Source: Myrica gale (lineage: Eukaryota; Streptophyta; Magnoliopsida; Fagales; Myricaceae). Taken from it: a stretch of 64,000 nt of DNA. This document shows, piece after piece, positions 1-11,700 of this stretch. A program made the position numbers and the translations under genes. Every line of letters starts with the position of its first letter. Position 1 is the first letter of the stretch. The stretch lies in the NCBI GenBank assembly GCA_963930655.1, contig OZ005618.1:6098001-6162000 (forward strand), in the 5' to 3' direction. The notes beneath the pieces were generated by a model. The model was not told the origin of the DNA, did no database searches, and saw only the letters and a list, made by a program, of their open reading frames with translations.

Positions 1-159
1 TATTTTTTTAATATTTGAAATCATTTGCAGTGATTTCAAAACAAAACCGAACTGGAACTTTTAAATGTTTATTTTAAACATTATTCTGACATTAGTTACC
101 GAATTTTATTAAAACAAAATAGAACCGGATATGTTTTGATTTTTTTTTTCAGGAATATT

Positions 160-840
160 ACAATATCAACAACAATGTACATATTAAATAGAGTTAAAAT
201 TAAGGCAACGAACTATCACTCCCTGTGAATGTTGGAAGGTTTGAAACCGGATATTACAAATTTAAGAATTTGGGGCTGTAAATCCCACGTACTTTTCCCA
301 AACTATTGAGGGATAAATTGGGAAGTAAAACTTAGGAATGTAAGTTTATTGGTTATGTAGAAAATGAGAGTGGTTATCATTTTTACCATTCTGAAAAAGG
401 ATTTATTGAAAGTAGAGATGTTGTATTTATGGAAGATACCAGTCAAATGACTCCTTTAGAAGACCTAAAATTATTGGATGATGAATTGATAAATAAAACT
501 CAATAAATAAAAAATCGCAAGATTTATCATCCAAGGATGAGGGGAACAGTGGGAGTAAAAGAAATACGCGACCATCTAGTTTATTACGTGATCATTATAT
601 GTTATTTGTGGATGATATTAATCTACAAATTGATCCGGCAAATTTCAAACAAGAAATGGAATCTAAGGATGCAAATGAATGCCTTAAAACAATGACTGAT
701 GAAATTGATTCAATAAATAAAAATGATGTTTGGGAAGCTACATGGTGAAAGGGTATAATTCGTAAGGATCCAGGGATGCCTAGAAGAACGAGATTATATG
801 ATCTTGCCTGGGGATATAATTGGTCGGTTAAAGGCAAGAG
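160..840 (+). mobile_element. Ty1/copia retrotransposon pol remnant
   Basis: Translation, with stops and frame changes, gives the end of a copia integrase domain and the start of the reverse transcriptase region. Seen are an ILNRV stretch, then LKPDITNLRIWGCKSHVLF, then FIGYVENESGYHFYHSEKG and a SRDVVFMED stretch. Further on comes ECLKTMTDEIDSINKNDVWEA, typical of the segment just before copia reverse transcriptase. In-frame stops replace expected codons (for example after the N-Y-H-S-L stretch near 230), so the element is dead. Most of the reverse transcriptase and all of RNase H are missing; 850-1640 holds no recognisable coding sequence and resembles the untranslated tract before a 3' LTR. 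Confidence 0.85.
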
Positions 841-1655
841 ACACTAACAAGGTACGAGTATTACGATTTATATGGAAGTAAAGTCCACTGATATGCTTCA
901 TACTGTAATATGTAATATCTACGCTTGTATAGTGGGGTAAGTCACTGATAAGGTGTGTCGAGCAAAACTTTAGAAAGTTGGCGTTAGAAGAAGTAAAAGA
1001 CCAACAATTCAGCGCAAGTCATCACTGGCTATGTGTTTGGCTGAAGTCGTCAATTGTGGAATAGGTATGAACTAGGTTCCCAACCACGGAGAATTGATGT
1101 CGTTCACTTGAAATAGAGTGAAACGAAGTCATCCCTAGTATCGTCTCAGTGGGAGACATATGGTAAAGGATGCAGTCAGATAAGAAAGTGACTAAAGTGT
1201 ACGCACATGGGCCAAGTCACAGTTCTGACGGCGATATGTGGTTTAGCAGATGTTAGTTGACCAGGACATGTTATTGGTACCAAGGTAAATATGGTCAACG
1301 AAGTTTATAACCTAAATGTTATAGTATGATCAAGTGACAGAGACATCTATATGTGGTAGTCACATAGATAAAAGTACAATTTCGTAGATATTCGGGGACG
1401 CCTGGATAAACGAAATGTAAATAGACTTTATGTATTATAATATTGGTCATTAGTACAAATTACACTGAATTATTATATTCTGCCAATTTTATTTTAGTCA
1501 GTGGAAATGTGTAACACCTCTAAAAAGGTGAATTTAGAGAAATATGCTATTTGACATATTTTTCTAGAGTCAATCTGTTATTTACAACAGATGAAAGACT
1601 AAAAGACTTCAGTTGAAGTTACAGATTATAACTAATGGCATGATCAAGTGGGAGA

Positions 1656-1831
1656 TGTTGAACCATTGCACCTTTTGGTTCAAAGGGTGATCAAGCCATT
1701 AAGATCACCCTGAACAGATGCAATGCTTTGTAAAGACATCTCTATGGAAATTGTAACTTCCATGGAGGTCACCGGTCAACACGGAAGGGTTGCAATGATT
1801 ATATAAGTTGCAACGCTTCCCAAGCGTTTAT
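1656..1831 (+). mobile_element. Copia 3' LTR fragment with polypurine tract
   Basis: A purine tract (AAGTGGGAGA) ending at 1655 is followed by TGTTGAACC, the usual layout of the polypurine tract and LTR start in plant copia elements. It lies downstream of the pol remnant in the same orientation. A TATA-like ATATAA occurs near 1801. The LTR is interrupted at about 1832 by a small inverted-repeat element and its 3' end cannot be placed. Confidence 0.6.
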
Positions 1832-2030
1832 AGGGTATGTTTCAGGGTGAAAATTTTGGATATTGGGATTTGAGAAATATTATAAAGTAAAGAAATGTTA
1901 TGGGAGTTGGTGAAAAAGTAAAGAGAGAAGATTTTTAATAAATATTATAATAATAAAAAATTATGTGGTGAATTTTTTAGTAGTAAACTTAAAATTTTGA
2001 GCTCAATTAATTGGGGCTCAAACATGCCCT
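1832..2030. mobile_element. Small inverted-repeat element (AGGG-T/C-ATGTTT family)
   Basis: It starts AGGGTATGTTT and ends with the complement (AAACATGCCCT). The body contains the phrases 'ATTGGGATTTGAG', 'TTGGTGAAAAAGTAAAGAGAGA' in part, and an AT-rich tract. The same ends and internal phrases recur at 35,106-35,245 and in several copies at 54,786-55,385, so this is a dispersed short family without coding capacity. It sits inside the copia LTR and is therefore younger than it. No clean target duplication is visible. Confidence 0.55.
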
Positions 2031-2164
2031 ATATTGCTCTATAAATAGTAATTTGTAGATTTGAAATAACAGACATATTTTATTCAGACAAAACAAAAGC
2101 AACAGAAAAGACCGGTTGCCTCGTGGATTTAACAGCCTAACGGTGACTTCCTTTCTATCATTCA

Positions 2165-2600
2165 TTTTCATTTTCCAACAGTACTCGCATTGAGAGAAAT
2201 CCTGGGCCACTTCATAATATGCGATGAAATTCTGTTTTCCAACAAAAGTCCAGAACTTATTGGAATGATGTCTCCCCTCGGTTACACTGATCTATTTAAG
2301 TTTCAGACTCTAGGTGGCGATGGATATGACAATATGGGCTTTGGTAAATAGAACGGGAAGAAGCTGAACCTTGTTTACTGGTGATATGGCCTGCATATTG
2401 TCGCCTTAGAGCGAATCGACTTGGCACTTCCAATTGACACTGAAAAGATCTTATCAAACCGAGTGTGGAGTTTATAGACTTCCATTTGGAGCAGCAATAC
2501 ATCTCAACCTCTGTTTCCTGTTGCTCTTGCCTTCTCAAGGACCTTAAGATCCTTAGGCCTGAACATCAGAATAGGGCTGCTAAAAATAGTCTTATTCTGC
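2165..2600 (+). pseudogene. CHX cation/H+ exchanger fragment A (N-terminal part)
   Basis: Three-frame reading gives an REILGHF stretch followed by LFSNKSPELIGMMSPLGYT, then in another frame AMDMTIWALVNRTGR and LFTGDMACILSP, and later SCLLKDLKILR. These correspond in order to the N-terminal transmembrane half of plant CHX (CPA2) antiporters: the 'GPxxLG' region, the 'G(V/M)KMD' helix, the 'RTGRKA' loop and the 'LLxDLKIL' segment. Frame changes and stops (after NRTGRS, after ACILSP) show it is dead. A good acceptor-like CAACAG precedes it at about 2180. No C-terminal half follows; LTR-like DNA begins at about 2.8 kb. Confidence 0.6.
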
Positions 2601-2833
2601 CACTTTTTATTCATATTTATATACAAAATTTAGATTTAGTCCTTCTCTGCGGAGCTGGAATTCAAATTCTTAGAAAGAACAAACCAGAATCTTAATTAAC
2701 TCATTTGGGTCATAAATCAACATGTTATAAAAGTTCTGCCGCTTATGTAATATTACCTATCAAAACACCTCAAAATTCACATGCAACATAACAACTAATT
2801 ATGAACCCACGTTCAACAAGAGCTCGAGTTGTC

Positions 2834-3620
2834 TGTTAGGGTATTTTCGTATTGGCATTATTCCGTGTCAAAATATGTCGTGTTTGAGTTGTAAGTTTGG
2901 TTCCTTGTTCGAGAGTTTGAAGTGGTCTGTTTCAAGTGTCCATCACGTTCAACAAGCGCTCGAGCGTTCTCTACAAATCTCATACAGAGTCATCACGTTC
3001 AACCAGCGTTCGATACGCGCTCGAGCGTCATTGGATAAATTTTGATAGACTCTTCACGCTTGACCGACACTCGAGCGCTCGTGGAAACTATTAGATAGTT
3101 TCATCACATTCGACGAGCGCTCGACCTTCGCTCGAGCGGCCTCCGGCGAGTTTCAAAAAACGCTGAACTTTTGGAATTTCCTTTTGAAGACCGGGGAAAC
3201 CCTACTAGGATTGTGGTTGGTCGTCCTAAATGCTTTTGAGGATTCTATTGAGTGTTTTGGGTGCCTCATTTCTTGAAAAAGAGTTTAGAAGATTTGTGCT
3301 TCAAGTTGGTTAATTTATTCCTTCATTCTTCAATCATATTGTATTGATTCCTTCATGGTGGTGAATGAGTGATGATGAACAAGAGTCTTCGTGGAAATCT
3401 ATAAGAAGAACCTCAAGGCGTTGAGGTGAATGCCGCTTGGATTATTACATCAGGGTTGTCAGAGTCAAGCAACTGGGGTTGCCCGTGTCTGAATCACTGT
3501 TGTAAGGTTTTCTTCCTAGTGGATTTCGGGTGGCTGCTAGCCCAGAGTGATTTTTTCTTTGAAAGGTTTTCCAATTCGTCATCAAATCTCTTGTCTCCTT
3601 GTGTAATACTCCAAAAAAAA
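2834..3620 (+). mobile_element. Probable LTR-derived segment with CTCGAGCG repeats
   Basis: It begins TGTTAGGG and has no coding capacity. It contains at least five spaced variants of 'GTTCAACAAGCGCTCGAGCG' between about 2,810 and 3,150. The downstream part (3,440-3,620) reads like a U5 region of a plant LTR, ending in a pyrimidine-rich tract. A related phrase (TTCGCTCGAGTGAAGATCAA) recurs near 27,030. Assignment to an LTR class is inference. Confidence 0.4.
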
Positions 3621-5340
3621 AGGAATGAAATGGTGCGTTAGGGATAAGTGCTTTATCCCTTCCGCAACAACATTTGAATACTAAATGTAAAGGTTCAGTA
3701 TTCGACGCTGAACATCCCTCAAAGTTCAAAATTTGATTTCTCTTCAAATTTTGAATGATTTTTAAACGAATTTTCGTCCTTTTCAAACCAATTTAGAGAT
3801 CTTTAAGTATGGATCTAGGTTATTTGCGAAAATTTCCACCCAATATTGGAGTTTTCTCTAATTTGAAGCTCCCTCTCTCTCTACCACGAAACTCTTAAGC
3901 GTTGAGGTAAGTGGCTTATCAATGAGATTTTATTCCTCTAAAATTTTGTGGAATCTAAGTGCACGAAATGTTTAATTATTCTGTGAGATGAAATTGATTT
4001 AAAAATATTTCTTTATGCGAGATTAAATCTCTTGTCATTGTGAAATAAAATTTTAAAATGTGCACTATTTTTAGATTTCACAAAGAATTGTTGAAGAGAC
4101 AATCAGCACCTAAAATCCATTTAAAACATCAGTCATCTCTTCACCTCAATTCTCGCACATCTCCAATGTAAATTAAATAATAAAATTCTAGCAACAACCA
4201 CACCTGAATTCCAATAGCTATATAAAAATACGATATTCCCACAACCGCGAAATTCCTTAAAACCACCTTTAATTACCCTACAACAACAACAACAAAAACT
4301 AAGCTGAGAAATCTAGAAATCTCAGACCTAAAAATCCATCAAGGGTAGAAACTTGGAGAAAAACTCACCCAAAAGCGCCGACGAAATCGAAAAAATAGCC
4401 TAATACGCGAAGAACGGCTCTCCAACGTCGTCTATAAAATGACATAACCCAAATCAAATTAAAGAAATGCCTTTCTAAACCAAGATTAAAACATAAATTT
4501 TTGATAAAGATCACGAGTTATAGTTTATAAGATTAGTTGCAAGATGCAGAATATTCGAATAAAGAGTCATCTGAAGACTTTAGTAATAATTGTTTTATCT
4601 CAGAGACTTTAGTAGTTTTATTGTTTATTTGAGAAATTTTTTATTGAGACTCTTGTTAAGAGATGTATTTAAGGATTTATGTTTTTAGTAGTGCTCTGAC
4701 TAAACTGTTGGGATTCATTTTGAAGATGGAATAGAGATTTTTATGAGTTATTTTCTTTGGTTGTGATGATATTTTCAAGAGGTATTCTATCCGTTTAAAC
4801 TTTTGGGTCGGGGCGTTACACCTTGTGTGTTTGTTTGATTTCTTTACAAGTTGATTTACTGCTTTGATGGTTGTGTTGATTTGATTATCTTATCTAGACT
4901 AATCGATATTAAAACTTGTTTTAATATTTGGTAGTGTTTAAGTAAATTTTATATTTCACCTATTCTTCCTCCTCTAGGTGAAGTTAGGGTCTAAACTAGG
5001 TTTTTCAAAATCTTTGACTTACGTTCAGATGTTGAGCGACAGAGATGGGCGGTGCGGCAGCGATGGGAGATGATGGTGCTGGAGTTGTGGCAAAACAAAA
5101 GGTGTTGGAGCTGTGGCAAAATGGAACAAGAAGTTTTCTGCAAAGTGGGTCCAATAATTTGGGTTATGAGGAAAACGGGTCAAATCGCGGGTCAAAACTC
5201 ATTAATTGATGTGACCTTATTCTCAACCTTTAGATCTTGAAAACTCAATCCCTACCGTCCATCAGACGCGCATAATAAATCTCAGGACGATAACTGAGCC
5301 CTAATAGTAGCTCGATACAACAGGTTCGTAGATATTTCCT
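3621..5340. other. Intergenic DNA, no gene recognised
   Basis: AT-rich sequence with no open frame that I recognise. The short frame at 5,052-5,240 is TGG/GTG-rich low-complexity sequence and resembles no protein family I know. The tract separates CHX fragments A and B and probably holds further decayed transposon sequence. Confidence 0.5.
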
Positions 5341-5345
5341 CCGGG

Positions 5346-7860
5346 GTACGTCCATAATGTTACTTTCAACGTATGGAGAGTTGGGCCTCAAGATTCACCT
5401 TTTTGTTCTAGGAGTGCAGATTGATCCGAGCCAGTTAAAGAAAAAAGGAAAAAGGCCACGGTAATAGGTCTATCAGGTTGTATGCTTGCCTTTGCATTTG
5501 GAGCTAACGTCGGCCTACAGGTTGATAGACCTTATTACCCCTTCTGATAGAAAACTAGGACCTGAATTTTCAATCGTGTTGGCTGTGAATTATGTGACTT
5601 CTTTCCCTGTTATAACCAACCTGCTTGTTACCCCTACAGGTTGATAGACCTTATTACCATTCTTAAACTCCGACCCAGTTAAAGTGCATTGGAAGAAAGG
5701 CCACGGTAATAGGTCTATCAGGTTGTATGCTTGCCTTTGCATTTGGAGCTAGCGTCGGCCTACAGGTTGATAGACCTTATTACCCCTTCTGACAGAAAAC
5801 TATTTTCAATCGTGTTGGCTGTGAATTCTGTGACTTCTTTCCCTGTTATAACCAACTTGCTTAGAGATCTTAACATTCTTAAACTCACAGATTGGCCGCT
5901 GGCCCAACTTCCATGGTCAGTGATGCGTGTGGTTGGTTTCTTACATTAATTATAAGCAATATTGTTAGAGCCTTGCAAAACTCCACATTTCAACCTATGT
6001 TGACAGTAGGAGTTGTGTTCGGTTATTACGGAACCCTCTTTTTCGTACTACGGCCACTGGTAATATGGATTCTGAGTCACAACGCAGATCGAACAAACAT
6101 TAAGGAAACTCACTCTATCGCCATCTTTTGTTTAGTTCTGTTGAATGAGCTTCTAGCGGAGTATGTTGGCCAACATTCTGCCTTCGGCACTTTCGTCTTC
6201 GGCTTGTCTTTACCAGATGGGCCACCATTAGGTGACGTTTTACTACAGAAGCTCGGTATTGTTGGTTCTGGCTTTCTATTTCCAATCTATTGCACAATCA
6301 GTAGGTTAAGGACAAATATCTCGTCCTTAGAATGGTGGTCAGCAAGCATTGAGCTCGTCATTGTTGTGGGTTATATTGGTAAGTTCATTGAGATCCTTTT
6401 ATCATCTATCAACTTTGGGATCCCCTTTCAGGATTATTTATCACTGACTCTCATCATGTGTTGCAGAGGCGTCATGGAGCTCGCTATTTATTCTTTATGG
6501 ATGGACATAAAGGTAACTCAAACCCTCATCCCAATAAACAGATAAACTTGAAGAGTCTCGTAGATTAATTCAATCTTGGGTGCTCTCGTCAAAATCACGA
6601 TATTTCAAAACCATGATACCAAAGCCACAAATTAGTACTTTTCCTAAATGTTGTGTTTAATTAGATAGAGCCCTGTGATTATCTCGTGAACATACAGAAT
6701 AGTGCTAGAAAAGTTGTTTGGTTTTTGAGATTTGATTGTCATACTAACCCGCATCATTTTTTTTGTCTGTTTTTGGTTTCTTGTTTTTTACAGATCATAG
6801 ACAGAGAGATATTTACACTTTTAATTATCAGCATGGTCCTTATGACAGGATTTGCCACTGCTATCATTCGTTACCTTTATGACCCTTCCAGGAGATATAT
6901 GCCTTACATGGGGAGGACAATGTTGAATTCCAAGCAGCATCATGGTCTCTGAATTCTGGTCTGCATCCATAATGAAGACAAGGTGTTGCCAATTATTAAC
7001 TTTCTTGAAGCCTCCAATCCATCAAAAGAAAACTTCATTTCCGTCTTTGTCCTCCATCTTAAGGACCTCATTGGCCGGGCAACAGCTATCCTTATAAGAC
7101 ACAACAAGCCAAATAACTCGGCTTGCAAACTAGCTTCTTCTGAACACATTGTCAATGCCTTCAATCAATATGAGCAGTACAGCCATGGGTGTGTCGTGGT
7201 AGAATACTTCACTGCATTTGCACCATATGCAAGCATGCATGATGACATATGCAATATTGCAATGGACGAGAGAACTAACATTATAAAAGTTCCCTTCCAC
7301 AAAAAGTGGGCAACTGATGGAAGTGTAGAAGCATGATTTCCTTCCATTAGGATGATAAACAGATGCGTCATTCAAAAGGCCCCTTGCTCTGTTGGAGTCC
7401 TTATTGACCGAAGTCAGATAAATGGAAAACAGTCAGTTATGATTTAAGTTATATCGAATTGTCATGTTCTTTCTAGGCGGTGCAGATGACCAAGAGGCCT
7501 TAAGAGTATAGCATTCGCATGGCTAGGCATAAAAGTATTATCCTCACGCTGGTTTGGTTCGAAGCAAAGGGTCACCAAACATACTCTAATCTGAAGATTC
7601 CAGACTATACTCAGGTGTTGAATGAATCAGGGGTTAGCTCATTAGACATGGAGCAGATATGACATATGTTATTCGGATGATGGAGGAAGCTTTTGATTTA
7701 GTTATAGCGGGCAATCATCATTAACCAGATTCTCCAGCTACATTAGGCCTTCCAGAATGGAGTGAATGCCCTGAGCTTGGAATACTTGGAGACATGCTAG
7801 CCAGTTTAGATTTTCCATTTTCAATTATGGTGATGCATGCAGCAAGAGGACCAGAATACA
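5346..7860 (+). pseudogene. CHX cation/H+ exchanger pseudogene B (most complete copy)
   Basis: CHX proteins are monovalent cation/proton antiporters of endomembranes or plasma membrane with a 10-12 helix domain and a hydrophilic C-terminal domain. Seen in order: STYGELGLKIHLFVLGVQID (about 5,375), VIGLSGCMLAFAFGANVGL, PSDRKLGPEFSIVLAVN, an intact run 5,892-6,512 (SMVSDACGWFLTLIISN ... EYVGQHSAFGTFVFGLSLPD ... MCCRGVMELAIYSLW), and a GT donor at 6,513. An AG acceptor follows before 6,794 (IIDREIFTLL, YDPSRRYMPY), then the C-terminal domain with LVCIHNEDKVLPIINFLEAS, APCSVGVLIDR, FFLGGADDQEALR and TLGLPEWSECPELGILGDML. It is broken by an in-frame TGA at 6,950, another at about 7,334, several frameshifts and a duplicated segment at 5,431-5,870. 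The first roughly 80 residues are missing. Confidence 0.88.
5431..5870 (+). repeat. Tandem partial exon duplication inside CHX pseudogene B
   Basis: Two copies start with CCAGTTAAAG at 5,431 and 5,675 (period 244). Each carries the 'GGTAATAGGTCTATCAGG' coding stretch and the following 150 bases. The phrase TTGATAGACCTTATTACC occurs three times (about 5,521, 5,641 and 5,765) and is close to the reverse complement of GGTAATAGGTCTATCA, so each copy also has a short inverted echo of itself. Confidence 0.75.
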
Positions 7861-7870
7861 ACAGGCAAAA

Positions 7871-8063
7871 GTTATTGTGTGAGTGTGTGAGTGAACGAGT
7901 GAGATTAGAAGTTGAGAAATCTAATGGCTGAAAAAATGTCACGTCATTTAATGAACCCGACCCGCGAATCCGACCCGGTTTCATTAAATGCCGTGACATT
8001 TTTTCAGCAATTAGATTTCTCAACTTCTAATCTCACCCGTCCACTCACATACTCACATAATAA
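7871..8063. mobile_element. Foldback element, 84-bp arms
   Basis: The left arm (7,871-7,954) begins GTTATTGTGTGAGTGTGTGA and the right arm (7,980-8,063) is its reverse complement with about six mismatches. The 25-base loop is rich in CCGACCC. It has no coding capacity and sits between CHX fragments B and C, just after the C-terminal end of B. The arms' near identity suggests fairly recent insertion. No target duplication is clear. Confidence 0.8.
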
Positions 8064-8084
8064 CCGGCCTCGAATACAGCATAC

Positions 8085-8720
8085 ACGTGAAGTGAATTCC
8101 ATTCAGGATTCGGTGCACTAAAGCAGCCATACTTGACCCCATCACCTCCTAAACAAACATCACCTTTTATTGCGACTAGTTTGGAACTTGCTTTGGGTGC
8201 TTCCAGCCTCTTTGAGCAGTAGCACAGAGGGAGTATCATGTTGCAGAACTTCACTGGACTTGCACCATAAGCAAGCTAGTGGTTCCCTTGCGTGGGCAGT
8301 GCGCAATTGGTGGCGAGTGGGATTGGCCAAAGCCCCCAATGAAGGCTGTCAACCGCAATGTCATCAAGAACAGATTATTCTTGGTTAGAGTCCTCATTGA
8401 CGGGATCTATGTAAGCAGTAACTGGTCTCTCTAAACATCCCGGTCTTCTTATGGCACTGCCTTGCCCTTTTTTTGTGGTGCAGATTAGGTACTTGCCTAT
8501 TGCAAACTCATGGCCCAGCATCCCCACTTTAACTCTCTGAGTGCCATACATAAAAGTGGCATTTATGAAAATAGGACTCTTGGAGATGAGTTGATTCAAG
8601 TGTTCAGAGCTCATGCGCTCATGAAAGAAAGAACCACTATAAGTAGGAGATTGTGAGATTCTTCGTTTCAGTTTTACTGGTGCAGACCACATGGAGCTGT
8701 GTCGTTGAGAGCATCCTCAC
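8085..8720 (+). pseudogene. CHX cation/H+ exchanger fragment C (C-terminal part)
   Basis: Three-frame reading gives LQNFTGLAP (compare VEYFTAFAP in copy B), then PPMKAVNRNVIKNRLFLVRVLIDG, then a GGAD-like remnant (FFCGAD), then LMAQHPHFNSLSAIH and LGDELIQVFRAH. These follow the order of the CHX hydrophilic C-terminal domain (NRNVLxxAPCSVGILVDRG, GGADDREAL, HPxVxLTV, DDExIxxFR). Stops and frame changes are frequent. It starts right after the foldback element and probably comes from a second tandem CHX gene rather than from copy B, because the same domain is already present in B. Confidence 0.65.
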
Positions 8721-11700
8721 TTCCCATTTATAGACTCACATGTTTTGATTCAATTTTGGTCAATTAATTTTCTTATGGGACAGATCTCTGACCCAATACT
8801 CTAGATTAGAGAGAATGAAATGAAGGAGAAGTTCTTTGCTCTTTTATTTTTATTTTTTGAATTTTGTTAGGGAGGGGGTTTTTGTTCCACAATTTTAGAA
8901 CTTGTTTTTCAGAAATGTCTTTGACCAAATTGGAAGAAGAATATGAACAACATATATACTGAGTTGTTCTTCTCCTAAACTCATTTGTTAGTGGTCACAT
9001 GGGTCATAGAGTGTGCTCCAACACCATCGGCACAAAAAGCCAAGTTTTGTTTTTGGCCTAACATGCACTGCATTGCCGTTAGTAAGATATCCATTTTAGA
9101 TAAGAAACTATAATAGTTTTTTTATGAAAAAAATATTCTATCGAATTCCATAGTACTATGAAATTCAAATGAAGTGCAGTTTTTTCTTAAAGAGCAAGCA
9201 TAATATTTCCATTTATGTTTCATTACATACTACATGACATAATATCGAGAATGATGAATTTTTTTTCATTTCCATTTTCTCCTTTTTTGAGTTATAGAAG
9301 CTTGTGTGAAGATGCTGCTTCTTTGTCTGATTTCCCTGGAACCAATATGAACACATTAGCTTCTTTATAGAACTTTGAGGCTTGTTTGATTGTATTTCCA
9401 AGCGTACTTATCCCCAAAATTTCCTGAAAATCTTAGTTTGCAAATATGGCAGGTGTAACTCACTGGGGGCTTTGTGCTTTCTATTCTGATGTGAAACAGA
9501 GAACCACTATGGAGGATGTTGTTGCCTTGCAAGTTGTCAATCAGCCCGTTAAATAAGGAGAGGGCACTTTGGGGATAAGGGGATGGATTCGTTGTCCACT
9601 CCTCCAAAGCAGCTGGAGCCTTTGAGGCATGACCGGGGGAATAACTTATACCCTGGATCTGAATCCATTAGGGCATCTTATGAAGGACTCGATGGAGAGA
9701 AAGGTTCCTAACATCCTAAAGGAAGGAATAAAAAACTCGTCATCTCCTAACAAAGAGAGGAGAGAGTGGATATTTCTTTTACACCTGTTGTCACTTCTTT
9801 TTTTCCCCCATGTCTTTAATTTGGATGATGCAGCATAAGGGCGGCCTTTAGCTTTAAGGTTTAGAATTCAGGTTTTCTTTTGTTCGCCTAGTGGAAACCA
9901 AAGTAAAGGATATAAATGATGAAATCCTCTCGAGGTCTTCTGCCAGTGGTTGAAGCTTTTGGTGCAATTACTATAATACACGAAGAATCGAAGAGTTTAG
10001 ATATGTTGGAATCCAGCCGTAAGTTGATGTGTGGGGGTATAATGATGAATGAGCAGGCTATCCACTGCAGAGTCCAATTTGTCTCTCAACCATGGTGTTG
10101 TTTGTCTCAGTTGTTTATAGTAAGTAATAATTGTAACTCAGAGATAAAGGATCTATATCCTGATCTTACTGCATGTTCGGATTTGTCAAAGACAGTTCAT
10201 ATATGGATGGTAACAGGGGACTTTAAAGGGCAAAATGAACGAATAAGAGGGATTGATAGTTAATCATGTTTCTTCCGTGTCGTGTCTCTTTTGTAATGTT
10301 TGTGCATACTTTGTGTCTTTGTGATGCTTACTGTTGCCTTTGTGCAATAAATTTTGTTTGCTTATAAGAAAAAAGAAAAGAAAAATAGGGATTGATAGTT
10401 GAGTCGGGGCCCGCTTTCGTTTTCTCTCTCTTGCTCTTTCCTCCTCTTCTACTTCCCTTTTCCTTCCTCTACCTCTCCGTTGGCGAGAGGAGCTGTGATC
10501 CCTCTCACTTCCCTCCCCTTCTTAATTATATTTTTCAGTGACGATAACTAAGAGGTTGTTCGTTTGCCATGAATCCTCAGGATTTTTTGAATTTTCAGGA
10601 TTTTACAACCAAACATAATTTTTCACACCACATAAATATAACTACAACACGCATACCAATAAAGTTAACATCACATAAAAATTCTCAAACAACAAAAAAA
10701 ATCCTCACAAAACACCTTAACCAAACACACTCTAAGAAAAATCTTCTACAAGTCACTTTTGGAGGCTTTCTTCGACGAGCGTGAAATGTAGATCTCTGAC
10801 TATAGAGGACTTCAAAGGACACAACTGGCATGGACAGGCTTGACGTCAACTGGTGCGCGTCTTTGCTCCATCCCAAAGTTGACCGGCCGATGCGTAAGGT
10901 TTTACACGCTCCCATGCCACTACGTGGATCTCAAGCACCTGATCCTTTCCTTTGTAGATTTGCGGTCCAGTGGTCTCCTTTGTGGCACATGCGATGAGCC
11001 CCATCCAGGAGTTGTCATGTCGGAATGCGTGCATCTCACGCAGCCAACGTTTTTTCCCTTGATCAGCCGCCCCTACTCCACCGTTTGATGCTGCCAACCA
11101 CCTTTGCCGTCAGCTTTCTATTTTGATTGTTTTTTTCAGTTTTTTGCCCATCATGGGTCATTTCAACTCTCCACCTGATTGAGTTTGTATGATAGTTAAT
11201 TTGGTCCCCTTGTTCGTTGGTATGCCACCTCTATAGAGGCTGGCTAACTAGACTTAATTTAAAACAGGTAACTGAGGTCTTTGAATCTCCTTGAATGAAT
11301 GAAATCTCAGAGTTGTTATGATTAAAGAAAGAAAGAAGGTTTGGTAGTTGGCTGGCTGGAATGAATGCGGTGAATGAGTCATATTTGTCGTGCTGAATGG
11401 GAAGAAGTGATTTCCAAGCTTGTGGTGATTGTCGAAATGTTCTTGTGTGGTTTTCAGGAGCTAGGTAGCTGCTCCATGTATTAATTAATCACATTGTAAT
11501 GACACGATATGGAGAGCTCAAGGTGATTCCATGATCAATATGTTGGTCATCACACAGACAAGATCCCAATCCGTTTAGAAGAACAGACTCAACTCACCAA
11601 TTGGCTCAGGCATTCATGCATGATATAGTATTGTGATTCAGTCCATCGTAATTAATTAACCCTCTTGATCGATGTAGCTTTTCTTTGAAGCAATCTTGCC

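Noticed and set aside
9916..10263. 115-codon open frame on the plus strand
   Set aside because: No recognisable domain, no promoter or splice context. A nearby KVKDINDEIL string faintly recalls the CHX C-terminus but nothing around it agrees.
10840..11097. Overlapping 80-codon frames on both strands
   Set aside because: Neither product resembles a known family; the frame is balanced in base composition but isolated, so it stays unassigned.
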